The position numbers and the translations under genes were made by a program. From Candidatus Accumulibacter proximus (lineage in GTDB: Bacteria > Pseudomonadota > Gammaproteobacteria > Burkholderiales > Rhodocyclaceae): a stretch of 64,000 nt of DNA. The stretch spans positions 24,188-88,187 of the forward strand of contig JADJMH010000038.1 of NCBI GenBank assembly GCA_016709675.1. Reading direction: 5' to 3'. A model generated the notes under the pieces. The model was not told the DNA's origin and ran no database searches. It saw only the letters and a list, made by a program, of their open reading frames with translations. Shown in pieces: positions 44,818-53,478 of the stretch; position 1 is the stretch's first letter, and every line of letters starts with the position of its first letter.

Positions 44818-47642
44818 TCCGCAGGTCCTTCCCTGATCGGTGGCACCGGTGCCAGGTAGCCAATGACCAGCATCAGCACGCCGACACCAAGGAATGACAC
44901 GATGCGCTCGATCGTGCCCGCGTTCGACAGGTCGACGAGCAGCAGCTTGCCCACGACCACAGCCATCAGCCCGGCCCCCGTCAGCCACAGCGGGCGCCAG
45001 GCACGGCGGGTGGCGACGACCATCGCGGCCAGCGCCAGCAGCGTCCAGAACAGCGACAATGAAGCCTGCACCAGATCCGAGCGCAACAGCGGCCCGGGAT
45101 CAAGCGGTACCCCGGCCCAGTGGTGCAGCGTGCGCAGCAGCACCGCGTTGGCCCACAGGAACGCCGCTGCGCCAGCCACGCTCCAGGCCACCGGCAGTGA
45201 CAACGCGGCGACGGGCGGCAGGCGGCGACGGCGCACTTCGACGAACCAGGTGCCGACTGCCAGCAAGGCGCCGGCCTGCGCCAGGTCGAGCGGGTTCAGC
45301 ACCGGCAGGTAGGGCAGCGGCCAGGGATTGCCGTCAGAAACGACGTTGCCGAAGACGAACCAGGCGGCGAGAAAAGCCGCCAGCGGTACCGCTCCAGACA
45401 CCAGGTAAGTCGCCAGGTGCGCCGCGACCGGCCAGCGGATACGCTCGCCGCGCAGCGCCAGCAGGGCGAGCAGCGCACCGGGCACCAGTGCCCAGGCGAT
45501 CAGCGGCCACGCCGCCCGCCCGGCCACCCAGTGGTCGATCGCCCAGGCCACTTGCCACGCGCCCAGCGCCGCCAGCAACCACAGCCCGGCGGCGTGCAGC
45601 CACGCCAGGTGGCGCTGGCCCGGCGCCTCATGCCGGTAGAGCAGGTAGAAGTGGGCGGCGAAGGCCAGCGGCCAGGCGAGGTAGCCGAGATGCGCGAAGG
45701 GATGGGCATCCTGGAAGCTGCTGGCGAGCGCCAGCAGGATCATCAGGGGCAGCAGCGCCAGCGCCGGGTAGCGGGCCTGCGGCCAGTGCAGGCGCCGCTC
45801 GAGAGCGCTGAAAGCCAGGCACGAGGCGGTGAAAAAGGCCAACGCTGCATTGCCCTGCAGCGCGTACCGCACATGGCGATCGATCTCGCGCAGGCCGCCG
45901 GCAGCCCACCAGGCGACGCCCCAGGCAAACAACAGCGGGGCGAGCCAGTGCTCTGCCCGGTGCAGATCCTGCCGCTGCCGCTGCAGCAACCAGGCGCAGA
46001 ACAGCCCGGCCAGCGCCAGCAGCAGGGCACCGAGGCAGGCGCTGTTGAGCAGCGGCCACTCGCCCGTCGCCGTCCGCAGGTCGTGCAGGTAGAAGGCACC
46101 GGCAAGAAACTGGAGCAGGATGCCGAACAGGCGCGGCGGCAGCCGCTTCTGGCGGACGCCCACCCAGAGCATCGCCGCTCCCTCGATCGCCCATGCCGCC
46201 GAGGTCCAGCGCCCGTCGAAGGCGAGCGGGATGGCGAGTGTCGTGAACACCACGCCGAGGGCGAGAAATGCCTCGACCAGCAGGCGTTGCCCCTCGCCGC
46301 GGCGCGACCACAGCGTGCGCGCCAGCAACAGGTAGAAAGCGCCCAGGGCGAGCGCGCTCCAGGCCGATCCGTAGGCAAACTCGCGCACCAGGGCGACCTG
46401 CAGAGCAAAGGCGATCAGCGGCACGCCGAAGATCAGCGTGGTATCCAGGTGCCGCTCGACCAAACCCGCATCCGGGCGCGAAAACAGCACCGGGATGGCC
46501 ACATACATCAGGAAGAACAGAACCAGGAAGGGCTCGGTAGACGCATAGAGGTCCGGCCGGTAACTCAGCACACCCCAGACCGTCGCAATGCCGAAGGTGA
46601 AAGCGAAGCCGACCAGGTTGAGCAGCCGCCAGGCCCTGAACCAGGCGATCGCCAGGATGCCAGCATTGAGTACGGCGTAGTAGCCGAACAGCGCCACGTG
46701 ACTACCCTCGCCGGTCGAGGCAAGGATCGGCGCGAGAAAGCCGCCCGAGGCGCCGAGCACTGCCAGGGCCAGCGAATTCTGCAGCACCGCCAGCAACGCC
46801 GAGAGCGCCGCCACGGCGAGCAGCAGAGCGAAGGCCGGCCCCGCCGGAAGCAGCCCGAATAACCGCAGAGCACCAAAGATGGTCAGATAGAGCAGGCCGA
46901 CGCCACCTCCCTGCAGCGCCAGCGCGTAGCCTTCCCGGCTGAGCCGAAGGCGCCAGCCGATGAGCAGCAGCGCCACGGCGGCAAGCGCCACCCCGGCCAG
47001 GCGAAGTTCGAGCGGGACGTGTACATGCTGATAGGTGTACTTGAGCAGGAAAGCGACGCCGAAGAACAGGATCACGACGCCGGCGCGGGCCATGACATTG
47101 CCGCGCAGTAACCAGTCCCGGACCGGCGAGGGCCGGCTCTCCCGCAAAGCCGGCTCCTGGCCCCGAAACGGCGGTCGCGACGCGGGTGGCGGCACAGGCG
47201 GCGGCACGCCTATCGGCGCGGGTGTCGGCGAGGGTGGCCGGGGCCCCTGCCCCGCCGCGACAGATTCGGCAAGCCCGACGGCTGCCGCTGCCGGCTGGTC
47301 GCCAACCGACGCCGCGGCAGACACAGCGGCAGAAGGTTGAGCCGCGGCGACCGCGGCAGCCCGCGCCGGCTCGCGCGCCGGGGATCGAACCGACTGCTCC
47401 GGCACCGCCGCCGGCCGCCCGCTCACGTCCGGTGCCGCCGGCCGCTGATCGAGGCGATCGAGCATGGCTTCGACCCGCTGCAGGCGTTCGTCGATCAGCC
47501 GGAAACGCTCGTTCTCGGCTTGCCGCGCCCGGCTGCCGAGCGACCAGCCGAGGATCCCGCCGAGCAGCGCACCAATGATCCACAGGCCGGACCAGATCTG
47601 CCCGGCCAGAAGCGCCCCCAGTACTGCCCACAAGAACCACAT
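44814..47642 (-). CDS. DUF2339 family multi-spanning membrane protein
   Basis: 942 aa. The start MWFLWAVLGALLAGQIWSGL is a membrane helix, followed by a short coiled coil (RLIDERLQRVEAMLDRLDQ), a proline/alanine-rich linker, and then more than 20 hydrophobic segments to the C-terminus. This is the DUF2339 layout. The ATG at 47642 was chosen because the helix begins there. It is coupled to the DUF3999 gene. Function unknown; possibly envelope polymer or lipid handling. Confidence 0.85.
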   Translation of the reverse strand: MWFLWAVLGALLAGQIWSGLWIIGALLGGILGWSLGSRARQAENERFRLIDERLQRVEAMLDRLDQRPAAPDVSGRPAAVPEQSVRSPAREPARAAAVAAAQPSAAVSAAASVGDQPAAAAVGLAESVAAGQGPRPPSPTPAPIGVPPPVPPPASRPPFRGQEPALRESRPSPVRDWLLRGNVMARAGVVILFFGVAFLLKYTYQHVHVPLELRLAGVALAAVALLLIGWRLRLSREGYALALQGGGVGLLYLTIFGALRLFGLLPAGPAFALLLAVAALSALLAVLQNSLALAVLGASGGFLAPILASTGEGSHVALFGYYAVLNAGILAIAWFRAWRLLNLVGFAFTFGIATVWGVLSYRPDLYASTEPFLVLFFLMYVAIPVLFSRPDAGLVERHLDTTLIFGVPLIAFALQVALVREFAYGSAWSALALGAFYLLLARTLWSRRGEGQRLLVEAFLALGVVFTTLAIPLAFDGRWTSAAWAIEGAAMLWVGVRQKRLPPRLFGILLQFLAGAFYLHDLRTATGEWPLLNSACLGALLLALAGLFCAWLLQRQRQDLHRAEHWLAPLLFAWGVAWWAAGGLREIDRHVRYALQGNAALAFFTASCLAFSALERRLHWPQARYPALALLPLMILLALASSFQDAHPFAHLGYLAWPLAFAAHFYLLYRHEAPGQRHLAWLHAAGLWLLAALGAWQVAWAIDHWVAGRAAWPLIAWALVPGALLALLALRGERIRWPVAAHLATYLVSGAVPLAAFLAAWFVFGNVVSDGNPWPLPYLPVLNPLDLAQAGALLAVGTWFVEVRRRRLPPVAALSLPVAWSVAGAAAFLWANAVLLRTLHHWAGVPLDPGPLLRSDLVQASLSLFWTLLALAAMVVATRRAWRPLWLTGAGLMAVVVGKLLLVDLSNAGTIERIVSFLGVGVLMLVIGYLAPVPPIREGPAE

Positions 47643-47898
47643 CCGCACTGCCCTCCCCGATGCCTGCGGCCCGCTCGCCGCCGGCACGCCAACCAGCCCA
47701 GCCGCCGACGTCTTGGTCGACGCCGGTCGCGAAGGTGAAGTCTAGCAGCGAAACGCTCTTGATCCATCCGCCAGAGCCGATGCGGGAGCGCGGCGGCAGC
47801 AACCGACATGGCCGGCCGGCGCTGGCGAACACTGCCCGCGCGCAATTGGCCCGCGTCAGGCACAATGACACCACCCACCCAACTGCCGGAGTCCCGTC

Positions 47899-49524
47899 TT
47901 GCTCACCGCCCTCCACCGCTGGTTTGCCGACAACATCCTTGAACTCGGCCGTGAAATGCGGCTTTCCTACCTGCCGCCGCTGATGGTCTATGTCGCGGCC
48001 GGGGTGTCCGGCCTGACGGGAATCGTCGGGACCTTCTTCGTCAAGGAGTATCTTGGACTCTCGGCGGCCTTTCTCGCGGCACTCGGCTTCTGGGCCGGGA
48101 TTCCGTGGGCGCTGAAGATGCCGCTCGGCCATCTCGTTGACCTGATCTGGCGGCACAAGGCCGGACTGGTGTGGCTGGGTGCGGCACTGATCGCGGCCAG
48201 CCTGCTGATCATGCTTGGGCTGGTGGCCAACCCGCTGCGCATGGGCGAGCTGATGTCGCTCGAAGCCTGGTTCGTGCTCTCCGCTCTGCTCTCACCGGTC
48301 GGCTACGTCCTGCAGGACGTGGTCGCCGATGCGATGACCGTCGAAGCCGTGCCACGGGTGGACGAGCACGGTCAGCCGCTGCCACCCGAGCAGCGGCGGC
48401 TGATGAACACCACGCTGCAGACGCTCGGCCGCGTGGCGATCATCGGTGGCGGAGTTGCTGTCTCGCTGGTCAACGTCGTCATGTTCCAGGGCGTCGAAGG
48501 TTTGCCGAAGGCGGCCAAGGCGGCCGTCTACGCCCAAGTCTATGGCATGGCGCTGGTCATCCCGGCGATCTCGGTCGCCGGCGTGCTGCTGGCGGCGCTG
48601 CTCAGGCGGCGCGACGCCCGGCAGCTGCGTGCCCGCGGCTTCGACGAGGCCGCGCTGCGCACCATGCTTCAGCCCACGCTCGACCCGGTCAGGCCCAACT
48701 GGTGGATCCTTGGCGGCAGCCTGCTCTTCGTTGCCATCAGCCTCTCGGTCGGCCTCGCGCAGGTCGAGTTCAGCCAGGAAATCGTCTTCCTCAGCTCCTT
48801 TGCCGTCATCACCTTCCTGATGGCGAAGCTGCTCCGGGAACTGGACGAGGACGCGCGGCGCACGCTGCTCGGAACAGCGATCGTGATCTTCGTCTTCCGT
48901 GCCATGCCCGGTCCCGGCGCCGGCTCCACCTGGTGGATGATCGACTCGCTGGGCTTCGATCAGTCCTTCCTCGCGCAGCTCTCGCTGATCGGCAGCGTGC
49001 TGACCCTGTTCGGCCTGTTCCTCTTCCGCCGCTTCATGGGGGAGCGTTCGATCGCCTACATCGTCGGCTTCCTGACGCTCACCGGCACGCTGCTCAGCCT
49101 GCCGACGCTCGGCATGTACTACGGCCTGCACGAATGGACCGCGGCACATACCGGTGGCGTCGTCGACGCGCGTTTCATTGCGCTGATCGATACCGCGCTC
49201 GAATCACCCCTCGGGCAGATCGCCATGGTGCCGATGCTGGCGTGGATCGCCAACTCGGCGCCTGCCAACCTGAAAGCCACCTACTTCGCCGTGATGGCCT
49301 CGTTCACCAACCTGGCGCTGTCGGCCGCCCAACTCGGCACCAAGTACCTGAACCAGATCTTCGAAGTCACCCGCGAGGTGCGAGACCCCCTGACCAACGC
49401 GATCAAGGTGCCAGCCGATTACGGCGACCTTGGTGCGCTCTTCATGGTAGCGATTGCCTTGGGCCTGATCCTGCCCTTCATGGCGATCTGGGTGACGCGG
49501 CTGCTGAAGCTGCGCAGCGCCTGA
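47899..49524 (+). CDS. BT1 (folate-biopterin) family MFS transporter
   Basis: 541 aa with about 12 membrane segments. Recognisable family features are the LGFWAGIPWALKMPLGHLVD segment after the second helix, SALLSPVGYVLQDVVADAMT, and the APANLKATYFAVMASFTNLA region. The start is a TTG at 47899; no better ATG lies nearby upstream. The substrate is unknown: BT1 proteins move folates or pterins in protists and plants, and bacterial members are uncharacterised. It is a single gene, divergent from DUF2339 across a 256-bp spacer. Confidence 0.78.
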   Translation: MLTALHRWFADNILELGREMRLSYLPPLMVYVAAGVSGLTGIVGTFFVKEYLGLSAAFLAALGFWAGIPWALKMPLGHLVDLIWRHKAGLVWLGAALIAASLLIMLGLVANPLRMGELMSLEAWFVLSALLSPVGYVLQDVVADAMTVEAVPRVDEHGQPLPPEQRRLMNTTLQTLGRVAIIGGGVAVSLVNVVMFQGVEGLPKAAKAAVYAQVYGMALVIPAISVAGVLLAALLRRRDARQLRARGFDEAALRTMLQPTLDPVRPNWWILGGSLLFVAISLSVGLAQVEFSQEIVFLSSFAVITFLMAKLLRELDEDARRTLLGTAIVIFVFRAMPGPGAGSTWWMIDSLGFDQSFLAQLSLIGSVLTLFGLFLFRRFMGERSIAYIVGFLTLTGTLLSLPTLGMYYGLHEWTAAHTGGVVDARFIALIDTALESPLGQIAMVPMLAWIANSAPANLKATYFAVMASFTNLALSAAQLGTKYLNQIFEVTREVRDPLTNAIKVPADYGDLGALFMVAIALGLILPFMAIWVTRLLKLRSA

Positions 49525-49646
49525 CCGTCTGGACCGCGTGCGCCGGCCGGGCCTCCGGCGAGGAAATCCGGGATTGACCATGGCTGCAATCGCCAGCCAT
49601 ACTTGCTGACACCACATTGACTTTCTCACCCCTGGAGACCCGGGAC

Positions 49647-50312
49647 ATGAACAGAATCATTCTTACCCTGACGACCGTCAGCTTCGCGGTCAGCTCGCTG
49701 GTAGGTTGCGCCGGCATGACCGAAACCCAGCGTGACACCACGACCGGCGCCGCAATCGGTGCTGTGGCTGGTGCCGTGGTCGGCCGCGCGACGGCGGGCG
49801 GCAGCAAGGGCAAGAGTACCGCCACCGGGGCTGCCGTCGGTGCGGCCCTCGGGGCGGCCGGCGGCTATCTGTGGTCGCAGCGCATGCAGGAACAGAAGGC
49901 GACGATGGAGCAGGCGACTGCCGGCACCGGGGTGCAGGTGTCACAAACGGCCGATAACCAGCTCAAACTCGACATCCCGAGCGACATCTCCTTCGATGTC
50001 GGCCGCTATGACATCAAGCCGGACATGCGCCCGGTGCTTGATCGCCTGGCCAACAGCCTCAATCAGCACCCGGTGACGACGATCAGGATCATCGGCCATA
50101 CCGACAGCACGGGCAGCGATGCGGTGAACAATCCCCTGTCGGTCAACCGGGCGGCAGCGACGCGTGACTACCTGGCGATGCGTGGCGTGTCGTCCAGTCG
50201 CATGGCGATCGACGGTCTTGGTTCGCGTCAGCCCATCGCCGACAACGCGACTGCGGCTGGTCGCGCGATGAACCGTCGCGTCGAAATTTTCATCGCGGAA
50301 CCGCCTCGCTAA
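49647..50312 (+). CDS. OmpA-family outer-membrane lipoprotein (YiaD-like)
   Basis: 221 aa. The N-terminal signal ends VSSLVGC (lipobox). A glycine-zipper segment follows (TTGAAIGAVAGAVVGRATAG and GAAVGAALGAAGG), then a C-terminal OmpA peptidoglycan-binding domain (SDISFDVGRYDIKPDMRPVL, IIGHTDSTGSDAVNNPLSVN, GSRQP...MNRRVEIFI). It probably anchors the outer membrane to peptidoglycan. ATG at 49647 is preceded by CTGGAGACC. Likely followed in the same transcript by the 131-aa gene. Confidence 0.92.
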   Translation: MNRIILTLTTVSFAVSSLVGCAGMTETQRDTTTGAAIGAVAGAVVGRATAGGSKGKSTATGAAVGAALGAAGGYLWSQRMQEQKATMEQATAGTGVQVSQTADNQLKLDIPSDISFDVGRYDIKPDMRPVLDRLANSLNQHPVTTIRIIGHTDSTGSDAVNNPLSVNRAAATRDYLAMRGVSSSRMAIDGLGSRQPIADNATAAGRAMNRRVEIFIAEPPR

Positions 50313-50335
50313 GCCTCCGCGCGGATCGGAACATC

Positions 50336-50731
50336 ATGTCCACGGCAGCGAAAAAAACCGTAACCAAGGGCACAACGAACCCTGCCGAAACCTCGGCGAG
50401 GGCCGAGCCCCACATGCGCTTCCATCATTCGCAGGCGCTGCGCGACAAGGCCGATGCCGTGCTGGCCGCGCTGGAAGTCACCCCCGACGATACGCGGCAT
50501 GGCGCAGCGGTCGCGGATCTGGTCGCCGATCTCACTGAAGCGGGGATGGACTATTACTTCCTGAAGGCGCTCAGGCGTGCGCAGGTCGGCATGATCGCCG
50601 AGCAATCAGCACGTCTGGCGATGGCCGGCGCGGTCAAACTGGTCAGTACCGTCAGCCGCAAGTACATCGTCCGCATGGACCAGGCCCAGCTGCTGCAAGT
50701 TGCCGCCCACATGCGGGACCTCTCCCGATAG
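50336..50731 (+). CDS. Hypothetical protein, 131 aa
   Basis: A Lys/Thr/Ala-rich N-terminus (MSTAAKKTVTKGTTNPAETS) is followed by a helical domain (LRDKADAVLAALEVTPDDTR ... MDYYFLKALRRAQVG). No known motif. It starts 23 bases after the OmpA gene and is probably cotranscribed. Coding potential looks real from its even amino-acid use and clean helical pattern. Confidence 0.6.
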   Translation: MSTAAKKTVTKGTTNPAETSARAEPHMRFHHSQALRDKADAVLAALEVTPDDTRHGAAVADLVADLTEAGMDYYFLKALRRAQVGMIAEQSARLAMAGAVKLVSTVSRKYIVRMDQAQLLQVAAHMRDLSR

Positions 50732-50734
50732 CGT

Positions 50735-50795
50735 TCATTTCGGGGACCCGGGGGGACACCGGGGGGAGGGGAAGGAAAGGACTCATTTCGGGGAC
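50735..50795 (+). repeat. 13-bp direct repeats TCATTTCGGGGAC
   Basis: Two perfect copies at 50735-50747 and 50783-50795, separated by a G-rich stretch. The TTTCGGGGACAGTAT form resembles sequences often seen near REP-associated tyrosine transposases, but no such transposase is present here. The following 50800-51150 sequence shows no gene I can support. Confidence 0.5.
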
Positions 50796-51149
50796 AGTAT
50801 TGTAAATACAGGGTCACGCTGACCACAGCGCTCGCCTCTGCGATCGGCGAGCCGGAGCGCCAGGGCGCGCCGGGTTCGCCGAATTTCTCGCCGAGCGTGA
50901 ACTTGCAGCCGCGCGCGAAGACTCGCCTTGCGGCGGATGGCGGTACACGCACGCGTCGACGGACTCCGGACCACGGCGACAGCCGCCATGGCGAGGGGAC
51001 TCGACCAACTGCGGGGTGAGCGAGTGGGCTGGTCGCGGCGACCCGGTGCGGGGGCCACGGCCGCCATCCATCGCCTGCAGCGGTGCCGGAGAAAAGTTTC
51101 GCGGGGTCGCGGATGCCGTGATCACTTCAGCGGCGCAGGCCACGGCGGG

Positions 51150-51825
51150 GAGCACGGCCGCCGGCAGACACCAGTTTGGTGGGCCAGACTCATGGACGGT
51201 TTCGGCCAAACCGCTCTGCAGTTCGCCTACCCGCTGGCCGTGTCGGGAGAGAATGCCGCCGGTGGCGAGGTGGTGACCGCGCCGACCTGCGGTGCCTACG
51301 GCGTGCTGCCCGCCGTCCTCTTTTTCCTGCAACAAAATGCGCGGCTGCCGGACGAGAAGGTCCATCGCGCGCTGGCAACGGCCAGGATGATCGGCAACAT
51401 CGTCAAACGCAACGCGTCGATCTCGGAGGCGGAAGTCGGCTGCCAGGGCGAGGTCGGGACGGCCTACGCGATGGCGGCCGGCGCCGCCCCCAACTCCTGG
51501 GGGGTCGGTGCGGCAGATCGAGTATGCGGCGGAGATGGGTCTGGAACATCACCTGGGCCTCACCTGCGACCCGATCGGCGGCTACGTGCAGATTCCCTGC
51601 ATCGAAGGCAATGCCATCGCCGCCGTCCGCTCGGTCGACTGCGCGGCCTACGCCCTGCTCTCCGACGGCCATCACATCGTCTCTTTCGACGAAGTGGTTC
51701 GTACCATGTGGGAGACGGGTCGCGACCTGAAGGCGGGTTACCGCGAGACTGCTCGCGGTGGCCTGGCCAGGGTCCACGCCCTGCGCACGAAGGACGCCAG
51801 GGGTTTCCACGGCATGGGCAGTTAG
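51150..51825 (+). pseudogene. sdaA: L-serine ammonia-lyase (SdaA) remnant, N-terminally truncated and frameshifted
   Basis: One frame reads GENAAGGEVVTAPTCGAYGVLPAVLFF and NASISEAEVGCQGEVGTAYAM; from about 51508 a second frame continues RQIEYAAEMGLEHHLGLTCD, then GGYVQIPCIEGNA and ends GFHGMGS (motifs given in part). These match the Fe-S L-serine dehydratase C-terminal half, including cluster cysteines. The N-terminal half is missing and the frame changes near a run of six Gs at 51499-51504. It should not make an active enzyme. Confidence 0.85.
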
Positions 51826-51920
51826 CGCTGCCGCCGGGTCGACGCTTGTGCGGTGACGGCCGCTGGACAGTTGGCCTAGTTGTCTGCCAAATGCGTAAAC
51901 CGGCTAATTGCCTATACTGT

Positions 51921-51964
51921 CACCGAAATGTGAACCGAAATGTACACCGAAATGTAGAAATGTA
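51921..51964 (+). repeat. Three tandem 12-bp repeats (CACCGAAATGTA) plus partial copy
   Basis: Copies at 51921-51932, 51933-51944 and 51945-51956 differ at one or two positions; a truncated copy (GAAATGTA) ends at 51964. The 12-bp spacing places each unit slightly over one helical turn apart. They lie 50-95 bp before the cyclase-like gene and may bind a regulator, or be a slippage product in its leader. Confidence 0.7.
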
Positions 51965-52014
51965 CGGCGCGGCTACCCCGTTAAGTTCCCTTACAATGCG
52001 CGAGGGGAGCAGTC

Positions 52015-53286
52015 TTGACGAGAGGGCAACTGAAAGTGATCGATGATACCCGCCAGCGTAAGTCCTGGCTCGACGGATTCATGGCTTACCCGATGCCGGT
52101 CGGCTCGGCCGAAGCCCAGGTACGGCGCAACATATCGCACCTTGATCAGCGACTCTATTCGTTGTGGAACCTCGGCGAGAATCTGATCTACGCATGGACT
52201 TTGCTGCCACGCGGCTTGTTGCTGCTGCTCGCGCCGCATACGCTGCTCATCGAGTTCGTTGGCGAGGCGACCGACGAAGCCGAATCCCGGCGCCGATCGG
52301 CACTGCTGCAGCAGCTGCTGGCGCGGCGGACGCATCTGCCGCCAGACGACTTCGCTCAGATCGCCAGCGAACTGATGGTGACGCCGCAGTCGGTCGACCT
52401 TCCATTCGCGCCGCTCGATGACCTGGGCCTGCCACTGCTGGCGGCGCTGGTCGAGCGCTACGGACTCCGCCTGGTCGAAGACCGCGCCGTGATCCTGCTC
52501 GACGCGGTGGGCTTTTCGCTGCTCGCGCCGTTGCAGCAGGTGGTCCAGCTCAACAGTCTGTCGTGCTCGGTCAATTCCGCGTACGCCAAGCTGCTCGATC
52601 GCGAAATCAACATCAATTTCGCAAGGACGACGACAGGTGACGGCTTTTACATCTGGAACCGCATGCGCGGCCTCACCGCCAACGTAGAGCTTTATCAGCT
52701 CATGCAATTCATTCTGGCCGACAACGCGCTGGCGCGCGAGCGAGCCTCGCTGCCAGGAGCGGTGCCACAATTGCGATCCTGCTTTCATGTCGGTTCGCAT
52801 TACGAGTTCCACCAATCCGAGGGGCTGAACCCGACGTCGTTCAGCTACCTGGTCGGCCCGGTGACGATCGAGCTGGCGCGCATGATCGAGCGTGCACTGC
52901 CAGGGCAGATTCTGGTGGGCAAGTTCGAGACGCAGATGATCGACGAAGCGGACGGACACACCGTCACTCTCGACAGCCTCGACTTTGTGCAGCGTGCGCG
53001 CGAGCCGACGCGGCAGCTCAACGGTGTCAGCCTGGCTGGAGCCGAGATCGATTCCATCATCTGCTACCTTACCGGACCACCGAGGCGCGCCGCCGAAGGC
53101 CAGCTTGGAGATGCCTACCATATTCGCGAGTACGAGCTCACCGACAAGCACGGCCAGCCGCATCGAGTCTTCAACGCCAAGATCAACATCCATCGCCGCG
53201 CCGGCCGACCGATTCTGCTCGGCTTGCGCGACGCAGACCTGCAGGGCTTCGCCGCCAGGTCGCTACCTTGTGGTGAGATTTGTTGA
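52015..53286 (+). CDS. Class III nucleotide-cyclase-like protein
   Basis: 423 aa. The central part has ILLDAVGFS at about 161-168 and ARTTTGDGFYIW at 203-214, spaced like the two metal-binding aspartates of class III adenylate/guanylate cyclases, followed by CFHVGSHYEF and LVGPVTIELARMIE. The N-terminal part contains one hydrophobic stretch (WTLLPRGLLLLLAPHTLLIEF). The start is a TTG with GAGGGGAG upstream; GTG 52036 is an alternative. Purine-specifying residues were not identified, so activity is unproven. The gene sits behind the 12-bp repeats. Confidence 0.5.
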   Translation: MTRGQLKVIDDTRQRKSWLDGFMAYPMPVGSAEAQVRRNISHLDQRLYSLWNLGENLIYAWTLLPRGLLLLLAPHTLLIEFVGEATDEAESRRRSALLQQLLARRTHLPPDDFAQIASELMVTPQSVDLPFAPLDDLGLPLLAALVERYGLRLVEDRAVILLDAVGFSLLAPLQQVVQLNSLSCSVNSAYAKLLDREININFARTTTGDGFYIWNRMRGLTANVELYQLMQFILADNALARERASLPGAVPQLRSCFHVGSHYEFHQSEGLNPTSFSYLVGPVTIELARMIERALPGQILVGKFETQMIDEADGHTVTLDSLDFVQRAREPTRQLNGVSLAGAEIDSIICYLTGPPRRAAEGQLGDAYHIREYELTDKHGQPHRVFNAKINIHRRAGRPILLGLRDADLQGFAARSLPCGEIC

Positions 53287-53478
53287 AACTGGCGAGTCGA
53301 TTCGCGATCGACGCGCCGCGGATTCCTGGCCGCCAGTGAGTCGGCGCAGCGATCTGCAGCGAGAACTGCTTGGGTGGCGGCGCGGCCGGAGTTTTCAACC
53401 CCGATCGGACGGTGTCGTCGTGTGCGGCGGTGCTGGCGAAAGGCGCCGCGAGGGCTGCAACCGCGGCGGCTCGCGCTG

